A stretch of DNA of 27,304 nucleotides from an uncultured Roseateles sp. (GTDB lineage: Bacteria; Pseudomonadota; Gammaproteobacteria; Burkholderiales; Burkholderiaceae), in assembly GCA_946480605.1 (NCBI GenBank), contig CAMLKW010000031.1, positions 1 through 27,304 on the forward strand, read 5' to 3'. Position 1 is the first letter of the stretch, and every line of letters starts with the position of its first letter. A model generated the notes under the pieces. The model saw only the letters and a program-made list of their open reading frames with translations, made no database searches and was not told the origin of the DNA. A program made the translations under genes and the position numbers. This document shows, in pieces, positions 1 through 7,630 of the stretch.

Positions 1-352
1 GGCCGCTCAGGTCGGGCTGCAGGTCGGCCAGCAGCTCGCCGCGGCGCAGCACCTGCAACACGCGGAAGGGCGTGCGGTGCCCTTTCAGCCGCCACTCGCG
101 CTCGCGCATGCCTTCCAGCGCCTGCAGCGCGTCGTGCAGCCGGCGGGCGTCGGCATGGGTGTCGCGCGCGCGCTCCAGCGCCAGCTCGGCCCACAGCAGG
201 TTCTCGGCCTGGCCGTTCCTGACCTGCAGCACGCGGATGTCGATCAGCTCGCGGGCGACCAGGAAGGCCCAGCACAGGAACAGCACCGCGAACACGGCGC
301 CCAGGCTGCGGCGGAACAGCGAGCGGGGAGCGGTGCCGGCGTCAGCCGCCAT
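1..352 (-). CDS. Sensor histidine kinase, N-terminal part (runs off window)
   Basis: This is the first 117 codons of a membrane sensor that is cut by the left edge of the window. A short basic N-terminus (MAADAGTAPRSLFRRSL) is followed by one hydrophobic segment at about residues 18-35, and then a charged region rich in Leu, Glu and Arg that would be periplasmic. No catalytic domain lies inside the window, so the histidine kinase call rests on position: it is downstream of, and on the same strand as, an OmpR-type response regulator, and such pairs are usually neighbours. The ATG at 350-352 is the first in-frame start. The 222-base gap to the regulator is unusually long for such a pair and is filled by a repeat element. 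It could instead be another membrane-anchored signalling protein. Confidence 0.6.
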   Translation of the reverse strand, partial: MAADAGTAPRSLFRRSLGAVFAVLFLCWAFLVARELIDIRVLQVRNGQAENLLWAELALERARDTHADARRLHDALQALEGMREREWRLKGHRTPFRVLQVLRRGELLADLQPDLSG

Positions 353-394
353 GACGATGACGCGGGTGCATTCCGGGCCGAGCGCCGGGCCGCC

Positions 395-463
395 CCAAGC
401 CGGCCCGCCTGGCGATGTGCTTGCGGCTCAACGCCGCAAGCATCGCCGCCCCCTCGGGGGCTG
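395..463 (+). repeat. Structured intergenic repeat, copy A (core)
   Basis: This core, with a flanking 20-base block at 375-394, recurs in inverted orientation at 4920-4990 and 5064-5083. The core forms a long hairpin: GGCGAT (411-416), a GT bulge and GCTTGCGGC (419-427) pair with GCCGCAAGCATCGCC (433-447) around a 5-base loop. A second small C/G hairpin follows at about 449-460. In this copy the 20-base block abuts the core directly; in the other copy about 73 bases separate them. It lies in the gap between the response regulator and kinase genes. I cannot assign it to a named repeat family. Confidence 0.7.
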
Positions 464-574
464 AGGCCGGACACGTTACGCCCAGTGGGCGTGACGTGCC
501 TTCCGAAGGGCTGCGGCGCAAGCCGCGGCGCGGTCTGCAAGACCGGCCAAGGTACTCCTTGGGCGGGGGGCTCA

Positions 575-1237
575 TCATCCCCGCTCGACCAGATAGCCCA
601 CGCCGCGCACGGTGCGGATGTAGCCCTCGCCGATCTTGCGGCGCAGGTTGGAGATGTGCACGTCCAGGCTGCGGCCGTCCATCTGGCTGGGCGAGCGGCT
701 CTCCAGCTGGCGGCGCGTGACGACGCGGTCGGGCAGCTTGATCAGCGTCAGCAGGATGCAGAACTCGGTGCGCGACAGCGGCACGCGTTCCTGCCCGCGG
801 CGCACTTCCATGCGCGGCTCGTCCAGGATGAGGTCGCGCAGCTGCCATTCCGCCTGCTGCGGCTCGCCGCCGTCCACCTGGCTGCGCCGCGCGACGGCGC
901 GCAGCCGCGCCAGCAGCTCGGAGCCGGCAAAGGGCTTGACGAGGTAGTCGTCGGCGCCGCCGTCCAGGCCGTCCAGCCGGTCTTCGATGGCGTCGCGCGC
1001 GGTGATGACGAGCAGCGGCAGCTTGCGGTGGTTGCGGCGCAGGCTGCGCAGCAGCTCCATGCCGTCGCCGTCGGGCAGGCCCAGGTCCATCACGACCGCG
1101 TCGAAACCGCCTTCGGCGATCCACAGCCGCGCGTCCGCGATGCGCCGAAGCCACATCACGTCATGGTCGGCGTTCTGCAGCACGGCCTGCAGCGAGCGGC
1201 CCAGTTCCAGATCGTCTTCGAGCAGACAGATACGCAT
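575..1237 (-). CDS. OmpR/PhoB-family response regulator (QseB/PmrA-like)
   Basis: A 220-residue DNA-binding response regulator acting in the cytoplasm. The receiver domain (about residues 1-115) has the acidic pair D8/D9, phosphoacceptor D51 in VVMDLGLPDGDG, T79 and K101 in the VKP motif. The C-terminal winged helix (about 125-220) has the usual OmpR-type ending RKIGEGYIRTVRGVGYLVE. Length and domain order are typical of the family. The ATG at 1237 is preceded, only 8 bases upstream, by a TAGAGT -10-like hexamer, with an inverted TTAA repeat overlapping the -35 position; this predicts a nearly leaderless and possibly autoregulated transcript. It is divergent from the chitinase gene and followed by its probable sensor kinase. 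The target genes are not known; control of the adjacent chitinase locus is possible because they share the intergenic region. Confidence 0.93.
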   Translation of the reverse strand: MRICLLEDDLELGRSLQAVLQNADHDVMWLRRIADARLWIAEGGFDAVVMDLGLPDGDGMELLRSLRRNHRKLPLLVITARDAIEDRLDGLDGGADDYLVKPFAGSELLARLRAVARRSQVDGGEPQQAEWQLRDLILDEPRMEVRRGQERVPLSRTEFCILLTLIKLPDRVVTRRQLESRSPSQMDGRSLDVHISNLRRKIGEGYIRTVRGVGYLVERG

Positions 1238-1245
1238 GGGCCCGG

Positions 1246-1251
1246 ACTCTA
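1246..1251 (-). promoter_or_regulatory. Candidate -10 box of the response regulator
   Basis: On the minus strand this reads TAGAGT within CTTAGAGT. Eight bases separate it from the ATG, placing transcription initiation at or next to the start codon. The -35 region is poor and overlaps the inverted repeat at 1263-1279, as expected for an activator-dependent promoter. Similar TAGA(C/G)T hexamers precede other genes here. Confidence 0.45.
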
Positions 1252-1262
1252 AGCCCGGTCGC

Positions 1263-1279
1263 GTTAAGACGGCCTTAAC
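1263..1279. promoter_or_regulatory. Inverted repeat GTTAAG-N5-CTTAAC, probable response-regulator operator
   Basis: A perfect 6-base inverted repeat with a 5-base spacer in the divergent region between the regulator and the chitinase. The two TTAA cores are 11 bases apart, the spacing typical of tandem half-sites bound by OmpR/PhoB-family dimers, and the sequence resembles PmrA/QseB-type boxes. It overlaps the expected -35 of the regulator's promoter. Which regulator binds it is inference. Confidence 0.5.
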
Positions 1280-1345
1280 AAGCCATTGAAGCAGCGCTTA
1301 GGCGCCCGGCCGGACAGTCCGCCCAACGCTGAAACGAACCGTCAC

Positions 1346-2035
1346 ATGATTCGTGTATTCACCCGCCTGCCGCTCCTGCTGCTGCCGCTGACCGCCACCG
1401 CGGGCTCTCCCTTTCTGCCCAGCCGCGCGCAGTTCGACGCGCTGTTCCCCGAGCGCATCGCGTTCTATACGTACGAGGGTTTCACCGAGGCCGTGCGTCA
1501 GACGCCCGGCTTCGCCGACTGGGGCAGCGACACCCAGCGTCGCCAGGAGATGGCGGCCTTCCTGGGCCAGATCGCGCACGAGAGCGACCAGCTGCGCGCC
1601 CAGCGCGAGTACAAGCGCGCGAACTGGGACAAGTACTGCCGCGACGACGCGCGCCTGGGTTGCGCCAAGGGCCAGCAGTACTACGGCCGCGGCCCCATCC
1701 AGCTGAGCTGGAACTACCAGTACAAGGCCGCGGGCGACTTCATGGGGCTGGACCTCTGGAGCGACCCCGACCGCGTCGCCCGCGATTCCACGGTGGCCTG
1801 GCGCACGGCGCTCTGGTACTGGATGACGCAGCCCGGTGAGTCGCCCCAGGCGTCGCACGCTGCCATCCGCGCGGGCGCCGGCTTCGGCGCGACGACACGC
1901 GCCATCAACGGCCCGCTGGAGTGCGACAAGCCGACCGACCCCGACGCGAAGCGCAAGAACGCGCGCCGCGCCGACTTTTACAAGCACGCCAGCGATTTGT
2001 TTGGCGTGCCCCTTTTGCACCCGCTCGGGTGCTGA
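1346..2035 (+). CDS. Secreted family GH19 chitinase
   Basis: A 229-residue exported glycoside hydrolase of family 19, expected to cleave chitin or related beta-1,4-GlcNAc polymers outside the cytoplasm. Residues 1-19 form a signal peptide (hydrophobic LLLLPLTATAG). GH19 signatures are clear: the first catalytic Glu is E79 in FLGQIAHESD, the second is E88 nine residues later, matching bacterial GH19 spacing, and the substrate-cleft motif YYGRGPIQLSWNY lies at 112-124. No separate carbohydrate-binding domain is present. I chose the ATG at 1346 because it begins the signal peptide; an in-frame TTG at 1286 would add 20 hydrophilic residues. It ends 40 bases before a TonB-dependent receptor, suggesting co-transcription and uptake of its products. 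Some GH19 proteins act on peptidoglycan, so endolysin-like activity is an alternative. Confidence 0.9.
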   Translation: MIRVFTRLPLLLLPLTATAGSPFLPSRAQFDALFPERIAFYTYEGFTEAVRQTPGFADWGSDTQRRQEMAAFLGQIAHESDQLRAQREYKRANWDKYCRDDARLGCAKGQQYYGRGPIQLSWNYQYKAAGDFMGLDLWSDPDRVARDSTVAWRTALWYWMTQPGESPQASHAAIRAGAGFGATTRAINGPLECDKPTDPDAKRKNARRADFYKHASDLFGVPLLHPLGC

Positions 2036-2075
2036 CCCCCGCCCCTGCGCCCTGTAACCCCGGAGAAAGAGAATC

Positions 2076-4877
2076 ATGAGGAAGCATTCAAGCCCCCGCC
2101 CGACGGCCATCGCAGCCGCCGCCATGCTGCTGACCGCGCTCCCCGCGCTGGCGCAGGAGGCCCAGAAGAAGACGGAGACCCTGGAGGCCGTCGTCGTCAC
2201 CGGCATCCGCGCCAGCATGGAGAAGTCCCTGCAGACCAAGCGCAATGCCGACGCCATCGTCGACGTCATCACCGCTGAAGACGTGGGCAAGCTGCCCGCC
2301 ACCAACGTCGCCGAGGCGCTGACCACCATCCCCGGCGTCACCATCGACAAGGCCTTCGGCCAGGGCGAGAAGGTGTCCATCCTGGGTACCGACCCCGCCC
2401 TCAACCGCACGCTGATCAACGGCCAGACGATCGCCTCGGCCGACTGGTTCATCGCCGACCAGCCCGGCCGCACCTTCAACTACTCGCTGCTGGCACCGCA
2501 GCTGATCAACAAGGTCGAGGTCTACAAGTCGCCCGAAGCCTGGATCGACGAAGGCTCCATCGGCGGCACGGTGAACATCTCGACCCGCAAGCCGCTGGAA
2601 CAAAAAGCCCTCACGCTGGCGGCCTCGGTCGGCTATCTCTACAACGACCGCATCGGCAAGGGCAAGCCCACGGTGGCCGGCCTGGTCGGCTGGCGCAACG
2701 AGGCCAAGACCTTTGGCGTCATCTTCTCGGCCCAGCGCTCGGAAGAGGGCATCCGCCGCGACGGCGTGGAGTCCTACGGCACCGTCAAGGGCAGCGACTA
2801 CATCAACGGCAGCGGCGGTGGCGGCTCCATCAACAACCTGCCGACCGACTGGTCCGTCCCCCCCAACCCGGACGGCAGCCAGCCGAAGAAGCCGGCCTCC
2901 TGCGTCGGCAGCTGCGCCACCACGCTGCTGGCCAACCCGAACGCCGTCGGCCCCAACTCCATCAGCGCGCACTACTTCGAGCAGACGCGCAAGCGCGACA
3001 CGCTGTCGCTGTCGCTGCAGGCCCGCGCCAGCGACAAGCTGGACTTCGAGTTCAACGCGCTGGACGTGAAGGCCGGCTACGACAACCGCAGCCACTCGAT
3101 GTTCGCCTTCCAGGGCAATGCCTGGAACGGCCTCATGAAGATGACCGACCTGACCGTGGACGGCGGCGTCATCACCAAGGGCACGTTCAAGAACGCGCTG
3201 ATGGTGTATGACCTGATCGACCGCAAGGCGACGGTGGACACCCAGTCCTACGACCTCAAGGGCAACTACAAGGACGACCGCTGGTTCGGCTCCTTCCACA
3301 TCGGCAGCTCCAAGGCCACCGGCGGCACCAAGCTGCAGGTCTACGGCGAGTTCCTGAACTGGTCCGACTACAGCTACGACCTCAGCAGCGGCACGCCCCG
3401 GCTGAACATCACCGGCGTGAACCCGCTGAAGGACCCGAACGCCTTCCAGATCGACGGCGGCTGGGGCTCCGACCCCACCAAGAAGGAAACCTGGAACACC
3501 GGCTGGGGCGGCAACATCGTCTTCAAGCCGACGGTGGACAAGGAGGAGTTCATGCAGGTGGACGGCGGTCTGAAGTTCGACGGCCCCATCTACCAGCTGC
3601 GCTTCGGCATCAAGCACCGCGAGCACAACACCACGCAGACCATGGGCGGCGTGTCGCTGGCCTCGGTGAGCACCTACGGCGACGCCCGGGCCAGCCAGTT
3701 CTCGCCCAAGTCGCTGCCGGGCAACTATCTCAGCGGCTTCGGCAACGTCGGCGACCTGAACAACCGCTACACCATCGACGGCGAAGCGCTGGCCGGCTAC
3801 ATCACCAGCGGCAAATGGCTGGCCCCGTGGCAGACCATGCCGCAGCCCGCCACGTTCAACGACCCGTCCTTCGTCGCCAACACCTGGTCGGTCAAGGAGG
3901 TCGTCGATGCCGCCTACGTGCAGGCCGACTACGCCCTCGACGCGCTGCGCGGCAACTTCGGCGTGCGCATCGTGGACACCACCTCCAGCAGCGGCGGCTG
4001 GGCCTGCACGGTGTCCACGGGCCAGGCCTGCCCGGCCGACAAGTACGTGGCGACCGTCGTGCACAAGAACTACAAGAACATCCTGCCCAACCTGAACGTC
4101 GCCTACGAGTTGAGCGGCAACCTGATCCTGCGCGCCTCGGCCGCCAAGGTCATGTCGCGCCCGAACTACGGCGACATGTCCAGCTACCTGTGGATCGGCG
4201 ACCAGACCAAGACCGGCGGCGGCGGCAACCCCGAGCTCAAGCCCTACAAGTCCACCAACCTGGACTTCTCGGCCGAGTGGTACTTTGCCAAGAACGCCAT
4301 CCTGGCCGGCACGATCTTCAACAAGAAGGTCACCGACTACGTGCTGGTCACGACGAAGCCGGAAACGCACTACAACCAGTTCGAACGCCAGAACACGACC
4401 TACGCCGTCTCGCGCCCGAACAACGCCGGCAGCGCCACCATCAAGGGCGCGAGCCTGGCCTTCCAGGCCAACATCGGCTGGGGCTTCGGCGCGCTGACCA
4501 CGTACACCTTCTCGGACGCCAAATCAGCCCAGGCCGGCTCGCACCTGCCGTTCAACTCCAAGCACCAGTACAGCCTCAGCCCGTTCTATGAAAGCGACCG
4601 CTTCAGCGCCCGCGTGACCTACACCTACCGCTCCAAGTACTACACGCAGGCCGATCGCGGCAACTTCCTGGTCACCGACGGCAGCAAGGATCTGGCCGCC
4701 AGTGCCAACGTGAAGCTGACCGAGCGCCTCAGCCTGGGCCTGGACGCGATGAACCTGCTGGACAGCGAGTACCGCAACTACGCGGACGTGGCCGGCGTCG
4801 CCAACACCGAGTTGCTGACCCGCGGCATCTACCGCACCGGCAAGCGCTACCAGGCCGTGCTGCGGTACAGCTATTGA
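2076..4877 (+). CDS. TonB-dependent outer-membrane receptor (Xanthomonas/Caulobacter type)
   Basis: A 933-residue outer-membrane receptor that would import a ligand using TonB/ExbBD energy. It has a signal peptide (about 1-27, ending LPALAQE), a TonB-box-like segment TLEAVVVTG, a plug domain with NVAEALTTIPGV and the GGTVNISTRKP motif at its end, then a beta-barrel ending in an aromatic residue (VLRYSY), as barrel assembly requires. The style fits the TonB-Xanth-Caul family, many of which import oligosaccharides rather than siderophores. The ATG at 2076 has a purine-rich ribosome-binding site (GGAGAAAGAGAA). Its position between a chitinase and a NagX-like protein suggests chitooligosaccharides as ligand, but the sequence alone does not fix the substrate. 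No anti-sigma/sigma pair is nearby. Confidence 0.93.
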   Translation: MRKHSSPRPTAIAAAAMLLTALPALAQEAQKKTETLEAVVVTGIRASMEKSLQTKRNADAIVDVITAEDVGKLPATNVAEALTTIPGVTIDKAFGQGEKVSILGTDPALNRTLINGQTIASADWFIADQPGRTFNYSLLAPQLINKVEVYKSPEAWIDEGSIGGTVNISTRKPLEQKALTLAASVGYLYNDRIGKGKPTVAGLVGWRNEAKTFGVIFSAQRSEEGIRRDGVESYGTVKGSDYINGSGGGGSINNLPTDWSVPPNPDGSQPKKPASCVGSCATTLLANPNAVGPNSISAHYFEQTRKRDTLSLSLQARASDKLDFEFNALDVKAGYDNRSHSMFAFQGNAWNGLMKMTDLTVDGGVITKGTFKNALMVYDLIDRKATVDTQSYDLKGNYKDDRWFGSFHIGSSKATGGTKLQVYGEFLNWSDYSYDLSSGTPRLNITGVNPLKDPNAFQIDGGWGSDPTKKETWNTGWGGNIVFKPTVDKEEFMQVDGGLKFDGPIYQLRFGIKHREHNTTQTMGGVSLASVSTYGDARASQFSPKSLPGNYLSGFGNVGDLNNRYTIDGEALAGYITSGKWLAPWQTMPQPATFNDPSFVANTWSVKEVVDAAYVQADYALDALRGNFGVRIVDTTSSSGGWACTVSTGQACPADKYVATVVHKNYKNILPNLNVAYELSGNLILRASAAKVMSRPNYGDMSSYLWIGDQTKTGGGGNPELKPYKSTNLDFSAEWYFAKNAILAGTIFNKKVTDYVLVTTKPETHYNQFERQNTTYAVSRPNNAGSATIKGASLAFQANIGWGFGALTTYTFSDAKSAQAGSHLPFNSKHQYSLSPFYESDRFSARVTYTYRSKYYTQADRGNFLVTDGSKDLAASANVKLTERLSLGLDAMNLLDSEYRNYADVAGVANTELLTRGIYRTGKRYQAVLRYSY

Positions 4878-4919
4878 CCCCTCGCTCTGTCACGCCCTGC
4901 TGAACGCGGGCGGGCCTGA

Positions 4920-5083
4920 TCGGTCCCCCAAGGGGATGGCGATGCTTGCCGCATGGAGCCGCAAGCACATCGCCAGGCGGGCCGGCTTGGTGAACTGGAG
5001 TCGGACACGAGCAGCCCCTGCGGACTGCTTGTGCCTACGACAGGCCAAGGGCCTCTGGCCCTTGGCAGCCCGGCGCTCGGCCC
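4920..5083 (-). repeat. Structured intergenic repeat, copy B (inverted, interrupted)
   Basis: The segment 4920-4990 is a near-identical inverted copy of 395-463, and 5064-5083 matches the 20-base block at 375-394 with one mismatch. Between them lie about 73 bases absent from copy A. The core keeps the same long hairpin (4938-4949 with 4961-4974). The interrupting part holds a perfect 10-base stem with a 3-base loop at 5044-5066. This repeat occupies most of the 304-base gap between the receptor and the NagX-like gene; I see no coding sequence in that gap. Confidence 0.7.
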
Positions 5084-5134
5084 GCAAAGCCAAGTCAAGC
5101 CAGTCCTCGTGGCGGCAGTCTCCTGCCTCACTTC

Positions 5135-5163
5135 GGGCGGTCCGTCGCGGGCCGCCCATTTTT
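5135..5163 (+). terminator. Rho-independent terminator after the receptor gene
   Basis: A 9-base stem (5135-5143 with 5149-5157, one G-T pair) closes a 5-base loop and is followed directly by ATTTTT. It lies about 260 bases beyond the receptor stop codon and just ahead of the NagX-like gene's promoter, so it likely ends the chitinase-receptor transcript. Confidence 0.75.
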
Positions 5164-5167
5164 GCTT

Positions 5168-5173
5168 TGTAAT
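5168..5173 (+). promoter_or_regulatory. Candidate -10 box TGTAAT of the NagX-like gene
   Basis: TGTAAT matches the TATAAT consensus at five of six positions and ends 8 bases before the ATG at 5182, predicting a leaderless or nearly leaderless mRNA. No Shine-Dalgarno sequence precedes this gene, which agrees. The -35 region would fall in the terminator stem and is weak. Confidence 0.45.
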
Positions 5174-5181
5174 CGCGGCCC

Positions 5182-6312
5182 ATGAATGACAGCGCCACCG
5201 CCCCCCGCGAAACCGCCATCGACCTGCTGCGCGGCCTGACCGTCGCCGTGATGATCCTCGTCAACGAATGGGCCGGCGTGGCCGGCCTGCCGGGCTGGCT
5301 GAAGCATGCGCCCGCCGACGCGGACGCGATGACCTTCGTGGACATGGTGTTCCCGGCCTTTTTGTTCATCGTGGGCCTGTCGATGCCATTCGCGCTGCAG
5401 CCGCAGCTGGAGCGGATCGGTCGCCACGCCGCGCTGCGCACGGCCGCCGAGCGCACGGCGGCGCTGCTCGTCGCCGGGCTGTTCATGGTGAACGCCGAGA
5501 TGGCGCCGGCCGGCTTCAATGCGTCGGGCTGGCTGCTGGCCGCCTTCGGCGCCATCTTCCTCACCTGGGGCAGCGCCAGCGGCGGGCCGGCCCTGCCCTG
5601 GCCGTTGCGCCTGGCGGGCCTCGCGCTGCTGGGCGGGCTGGCCTGGGTCCATCCCGGCGGCATGGGCCTGCACTGGTGGGGCATCCTGGGCCTGATCGGC
5701 TGGGCCTACGGCCTGGTGGCGCTGCTGTTCCTGCAGACGCCGCAGAACAGCCGGCTGATCGCCGTGGTGACCGCGCTGCCCCTGTGCGTGGCCTGGTATG
5801 CGCTGGCCGCACCGCACCTGGGCGGCGGCGCGCATGCCACGCATGCGCTGCTGGTGCTGGCCGGCATGGGCACGGCACGGCTGCTGCACGACCCCCAGCA
5901 CCGCGTCGCGCCCGACCGCGCCGCGCGCGTCGCGCTGCTGGCCGCATTCATGATGCTGGCCGTGGGCTTCAGCCTGCGCAGCCAGTTTCCGCTGTCCAAG
6001 ATCCAGGCCACGCCCAGCTGGGGCCTGGTCTGCGCGGGCGCCACGCTGCTGGCCTACCTGTGCGTGCTGCCGCTGGCCCGCACCTCGCTGGGCCGGGGTG
6101 CGCTGAAGCTGCTGGGCGACGCCGCCCGCCATCCGCTGCTGGCCTACCTGCTGCCCTTCGTCATCGGCGCAGCGATGGCGCTGGCGGGCTGGACCTGGCC
6201 CGCCGAGCTGGGCGCCGGCTGGCCGGGCCTGGCGCGCGGCGTGCTGATGCTGGCGCTCGTGCTCGTGCTGCTGCGGCTGCTGCTGCGCCTGGGCGTGAGG
6301 CTCAAGCTCTGA
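5182..6312 (+). CDS. NagX-like multi-pass membrane protein (HGSNAT/DUF5009-like)
   Basis: A 376-residue inner-membrane protein with about ten hydrophobic segments. The N-terminal signature AIDLLRGLTVAVMILVNEW followed by DMVFPAFLFIVGLSMPFA is typical of the COG4299 family, which includes bacterial NagX proteins and the catalytic region of eukaryotic heparan-alpha-glucosaminide N-acetyltransferase. NagX genes occur in N-acetylglucosamine and chitin utilisation clusters, where a role in GlcNAc transport or acetyl transfer has been proposed but is not settled. The C-terminus is Leu/Arg-rich (LRLLLRLGVRLKL). It follows the chitinase and receptor genes but has its own probable promoter after a terminator. 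No GlcNAc kinase, deacetylase or NagR-type repressor is in the window. Confidence 0.8.
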   Translation: MNDSATAPRETAIDLLRGLTVAVMILVNEWAGVAGLPGWLKHAPADADAMTFVDMVFPAFLFIVGLSMPFALQPQLERIGRHAALRTAAERTAALLVAGLFMVNAEMAPAGFNASGWLLAAFGAIFLTWGSASGGPALPWPLRLAGLALLGGLAWVHPGGMGLHWWGILGLIGWAYGLVALLFLQTPQNSRLIAVVTALPLCVAWYALAAPHLGGGAHATHALLVLAGMGTARLLHDPQHRVAPDRAARVALLAAFMMLAVGFSLRSQFPLSKIQATPSWGLVCAGATLLAYLCVLPLARTSLGRGALKLLGDAARHPLLAYLLPFVIGAAMALAGWTWPAELGAGWPGLARGVLMLALVLVLLRLLLRLGVRLKL

Positions 6313-6372
6313 GAGGGCGAGAGGGAGTCCAGCATGCCCGCCTTGCCGCCCCAAAACGCCCCACTCGTCGTT

Positions 6373-6449
6373 GCAAATGCTCGCCGTAGCCCGAGCTACG
6401 GCTGTGCTTTGCGCCTAGATTGGCGCGCTTTGAGACGCCCTTTCGGGCG
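6373..6449. repeat. Run of three hairpins between the NagX-like and lactonase genes
   Basis: Three inverted repeats follow one another. GCCGTAGC (6383-6390) pairs with GCTACGGC (6395-6402), with an outer GCAAA/TTTGC stem at 6373-6377 and 6408-6412. GCGCC (6411-6415) pairs with GGCGC (6422-6426). CGCCC (6436-6440) pairs with GGGCG (6445-6449). No T-run follows, so simple termination is not supported. It has the look of a dispersed structured intergenic element of Burkholderiales; this is an impression, not a database result. Confidence 0.45.
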
Positions 6450-6473
6450 CGCCGGCTCCCCTCTCACCCCCTG

Positions 6474-7589
6474 ATGCAACGCCGCCACCTGCTCCGGCTC
6501 GCCGCAACGTCCGCCCTGATGCCCACCGCCATGGCCGCCCCGACCGCCCGCTTCCTGCACGTCGGCACCTATGCGCCGCTGGGCCTGGGGCTGTACAGCT
6601 TCGCCATCGCCGCCGACGGCGCGCTGCGGCCCCTGGGCGCCACGCCCAACGCGGGCAACCCCAGCTGGCTGGCCGGCAACGGCGGTCGCGTCTACGCCGC
6701 CGAGGAAGGCGGCCACCATGTCGCCGTCTACACGCAGGACGACGCCGGTCGGCTGACGCTGCTGCAGCGCGTGCCCAGCGGCGGCAGCGCGCCCTGCCAG
6801 CTGTCACTGGGCGCCGGCCACGTCTGGGTGGCCCACTACGGCGACGCGCGCTTCGCCGCGCTGCCGCTGCTGGCCGACGGCCGCCTGGGCGCCGCCCAGA
6901 GCTGGCCCAGCTGCACCGGCCCCGACTGCCGGCCCGGCCCGCAGAAGGCAGAGAAGGCACCTCCCGGCAGCCAGGCCCACAGCGGCCACGACGCGCCGCA
7001 TGCCCACATGATCCAGGCCAGCCCCGACGGCCGCTGGCTGCTGGGCACCGACCTGGGCCGCGACCGCCTGCTGGTCTGGCCGCTGACGCCCGGCGTGCCC
7101 GCCGCCCCGGCCCGCGAGCTGGCGCTGAGCCCCGGCTCGGGCCCGCGCCACTTCGTCTTCCACCCGGCGGACGCCGGCCTCGTCTACGTGCTGCAGGAAG
7201 AGTCGTCCACGCTGTCCACCGTCGCGCTGACGGCGGGCGGCCCGACGCTGCTGGACGAGACCAGCGTGCTGCCCGTGGGCTTCGCCGGCACCAGCTACGC
7301 CTCCGACCTGCTGGTCGCGCCGGGCGGCCGGCACCTGTACGCGCTGAACCGGCTGCACGACAGCATCGGCGTGCTGTCGCTGCGCGCGCCGCGCTCGCCC
7401 AGGCTGCTGGACCACCACTGGGTGCGCGGCAGCTACCCGCGCAGCGCGTGCATCGCCGGCACGCAGATGTACGTGTGCAACCAGCGCAGCGACCAGCTCA
7501 GCCACTTCGACCTGGGCCGGCCCGAGGCGCCGCGGTTCACGGGGCGGCAGACGGGCGTGCCCAGCCCGGCGGGGGCCTGCGCGCTGTAG
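6474..7589 (+). CDS. Exported lactonase-family beta-propeller protein
   Basis: A 371-residue protein of the seven-bladed propeller family that contains 6-phosphogluconolactonase (YbhE type). Family marks are the opening FLHVGTYAPLGLGLYSF, repeated blade motifs such as NPSWLAGN, and the conserved PHAHMIQASPDGRWLLGTDLG region. It starts with MQRRHLLRLAATSAL, a signal peptide with adjacent arginines, ending near AMA|APT; export by Sec or Tat is likely, which argues against a role in the cytoplasmic pentose phosphate pathway. A Gly/Pro/His-rich insert (about residues 155-178) precedes the PHAH motif. The ATG at 6474 begins the signal peptide; upstream codons lie in the hairpin region. The substrate is not known. 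Confidence 0.82.
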   Translation: MQRRHLLRLAATSALMPTAMAAPTARFLHVGTYAPLGLGLYSFAIAADGALRPLGATPNAGNPSWLAGNGGRVYAAEEGGHHVAVYTQDDAGRLTLLQRVPSGGSAPCQLSLGAGHVWVAHYGDARFAALPLLADGRLGAAQSWPSCTGPDCRPGPQKAEKAPPGSQAHSGHDAPHAHMIQASPDGRWLLGTDLGRDRLLVWPLTPGVPAAPARELALSPGSGPRHFVFHPADAGLVYVLQEESSTLSTVALTAGGPTLLDETSVLPVGFAGTSYASDLLVAPGGRHLYALNRLHDSIGVLSLRAPRSPRLLDHHWVRGSYPRSACIAGTQMYVCNQRSDQLSHFDLGRPEAPRFTGRQTGVPSPAGACAL

Positions 7590-7630
7590 CGCCTCACGCG
7601 GAGGGACGGGGTGGCGCATCATCCCCACCC

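Noticed and set aside
77..1252. A 391-codon plus-strand frame opposite the OmpR-type regulator
   Set aside because: It crosses the intergenic repeat and the regulator; no domain, no ribosome-binding site.
1286..1345. Upstream TTG start for the chitinase
   Set aside because: It would put 20 hydrophilic residues ahead of an obvious signal peptide.
2002..2020. Possible sigma-54 promoter (TTGGCGTG...TTTTGCAC) before the TonB receptor
   Set aside because: The distance between GG and GC is 12 bases instead of 10, and the sequence is within the chitinase coding region.
2088..4370. A 760-codon open frame opposite the TonB receptor
   Set aside because: It mirrors the receptor's codon bias, has no recognisable motif and lacks its own control signals.
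6416..6421. TAGATT as a -10 box for the lactonase gene
   Set aside because: It is the loop of a GCGCC/GGCGC hairpin in a run of hairpins; resemblance is weak and no -35 is visible.
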